The notes under the pieces are model-generated. The model was given only the letters and a program-made list of their open reading frames with translations. It was not told the origin of the DNA and did no database searches. From assembly GCF_002157225.2 (NCBI RefSeq), contig NZ_CP020038.1:1697001-1761000 (forward strand): a stretch of 64,000 bases of DNA, given 5' to 3'. Position numbers and translations under genes: made by a program. This document shows, one piece after another, positions 63,830 to 64,000 of this stretch. How positions within the stretch are numbered: the stretch's first letter is position 1; each line of letters begins with the position of its first letter. Origin of the DNA: Agarilytica rhodophyticola. GTDB lineage: Bacteria; Pseudomonadota; Gammaproteobacteria; Pseudomonadales; Cellvibrionaceae.

Positions 63830-64000
63830 TTAACGTACCCATACGACACTCGCCTCCCTGTTCTGTAATGGATTGGCAGGCTCCACTGCATACAAACGTC
63901 CTTCACTATCTTTGATATAAAGATAATCCGTGGGTGCACTTGCAGGGGAAACGATGGGGGCAGCATTGACGGTGGCATTGGCCGATACATTAAGGCGTAA
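63830..64000 (-). CDS. C-terminus of an upstream protein (partial)
   Basis: The frame is open from the right edge to TAA at 63832-63830 and encodes about 56 residues: VNAAPIVSPASAPTDYLYIK, then DSEGRLYAVEPANPL, ending VVWVR. The YIKDSEGRLYAV segment resembles one blade of a PQQ-like propeller. It overlaps the first possible ATG of the RHS gene (63842) but ends 68 bases before the preferred start, so the two genes are probably one operon. Confidence 0.7.
   Translation of the reverse strand, partial: LRLNVSANATVNAAPIVSPASAPTDYLYIKDSEGRLYAVEPANPLQNREASVVWVR

Overview
The window looks like an accessory region of a Gram-negative, probably gammaproteobacterial, chromosome. Sec and Tat signal peptides, a lipoprotein, a DUF1501/DUF1800 pair, and very large exported RHS proteins with SpvB and FG-GAP parts support this. 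No rRNA, tRNA or housekeeping gene is present, so a genus cannot be named. Composition changes sharply. The RHS-bearing ends (about 1-4.3, 6-7 and 43.5-64 kb) and the DUF1501/DUF1800 pair are moderate in GC and densely coding. The stretch from about 12 to 42 kb is AT-rich and gene-poor, with long gaps, broken genes and fossil fragments.

Layout. 0-8 kb (minus strand): the 5' part of a large exported RHS protein with calcium-binding repeats that runs off the left edge; a small one-pass membrane protein; a compact RHS toxin with its own signal peptide and an overlapping cytoplasmic-type immunity gene; and a second copy of the small membrane protein. The two small genes lie in a duplicated block of about 0.5 kb, each just upstream of an RHS gene. 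8.4-11.9 kb: a Tat-exported DUF1501 protein and a DUF1800 lipoprotein in one operon. 12-31 kb: sparse genes, including an acyltransferase-3 membrane protein, a delta-60/leucine-rich-repeat secreted protein, several exported unknowns, a 2OG-Fe(II) oxygenase, a glycine-rich exported protein and an exported FG-GAP protein built from seven near-identical 150-bp repeats. Here also lie a decayed RHS fragment (16.4 kb), a decayed tandem paralogue (13.5 kb) and a frameshifted gene (24.4 kb).

31.8-34.6 kb: a 953-residue fusion of an FAD-dependent oxidoreductase with a complete eukaryote-like protein kinase. It has no export signal and starts with TTG behind a strong ribosome binding site. With the 243-residue protein at 41 kb and two short or broken ORFs it shares a Ser/Asn/Thr/Pro-rich N-terminus that recalls injected effectors; this is inference. 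36-42 kb: an IS481-type transposase relic, a STAS-like pseudogene, a secreted S8 protease and another RHS fossil.

42.8-64 kb (minus strand, one GH24 lysozyme on plus): a polymorphic-toxin locus. One 3.4-kilo-residue main RHS gene (signal peptide, Ig/FN3 domains, propeller, DUF4214-like, SpvB, FG-GAP, RHS core, hydrophobic pre-toxin region, zinc metallopeptidase tip) is followed by displaced toxin tips, each with its own partner gene. Three are orphan RHS-core cassettes and one is a bare tip. All five tips look like zinc-dependent hydrolases (HExxH types, or JAMM-like), and all six partner genes encode proteins with Sec signal peptides. This suggests toxins that act in, or are neutralised in, the periplasm. 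Near-identical cores in the cassettes suit tip swapping by recombination with the main gene.
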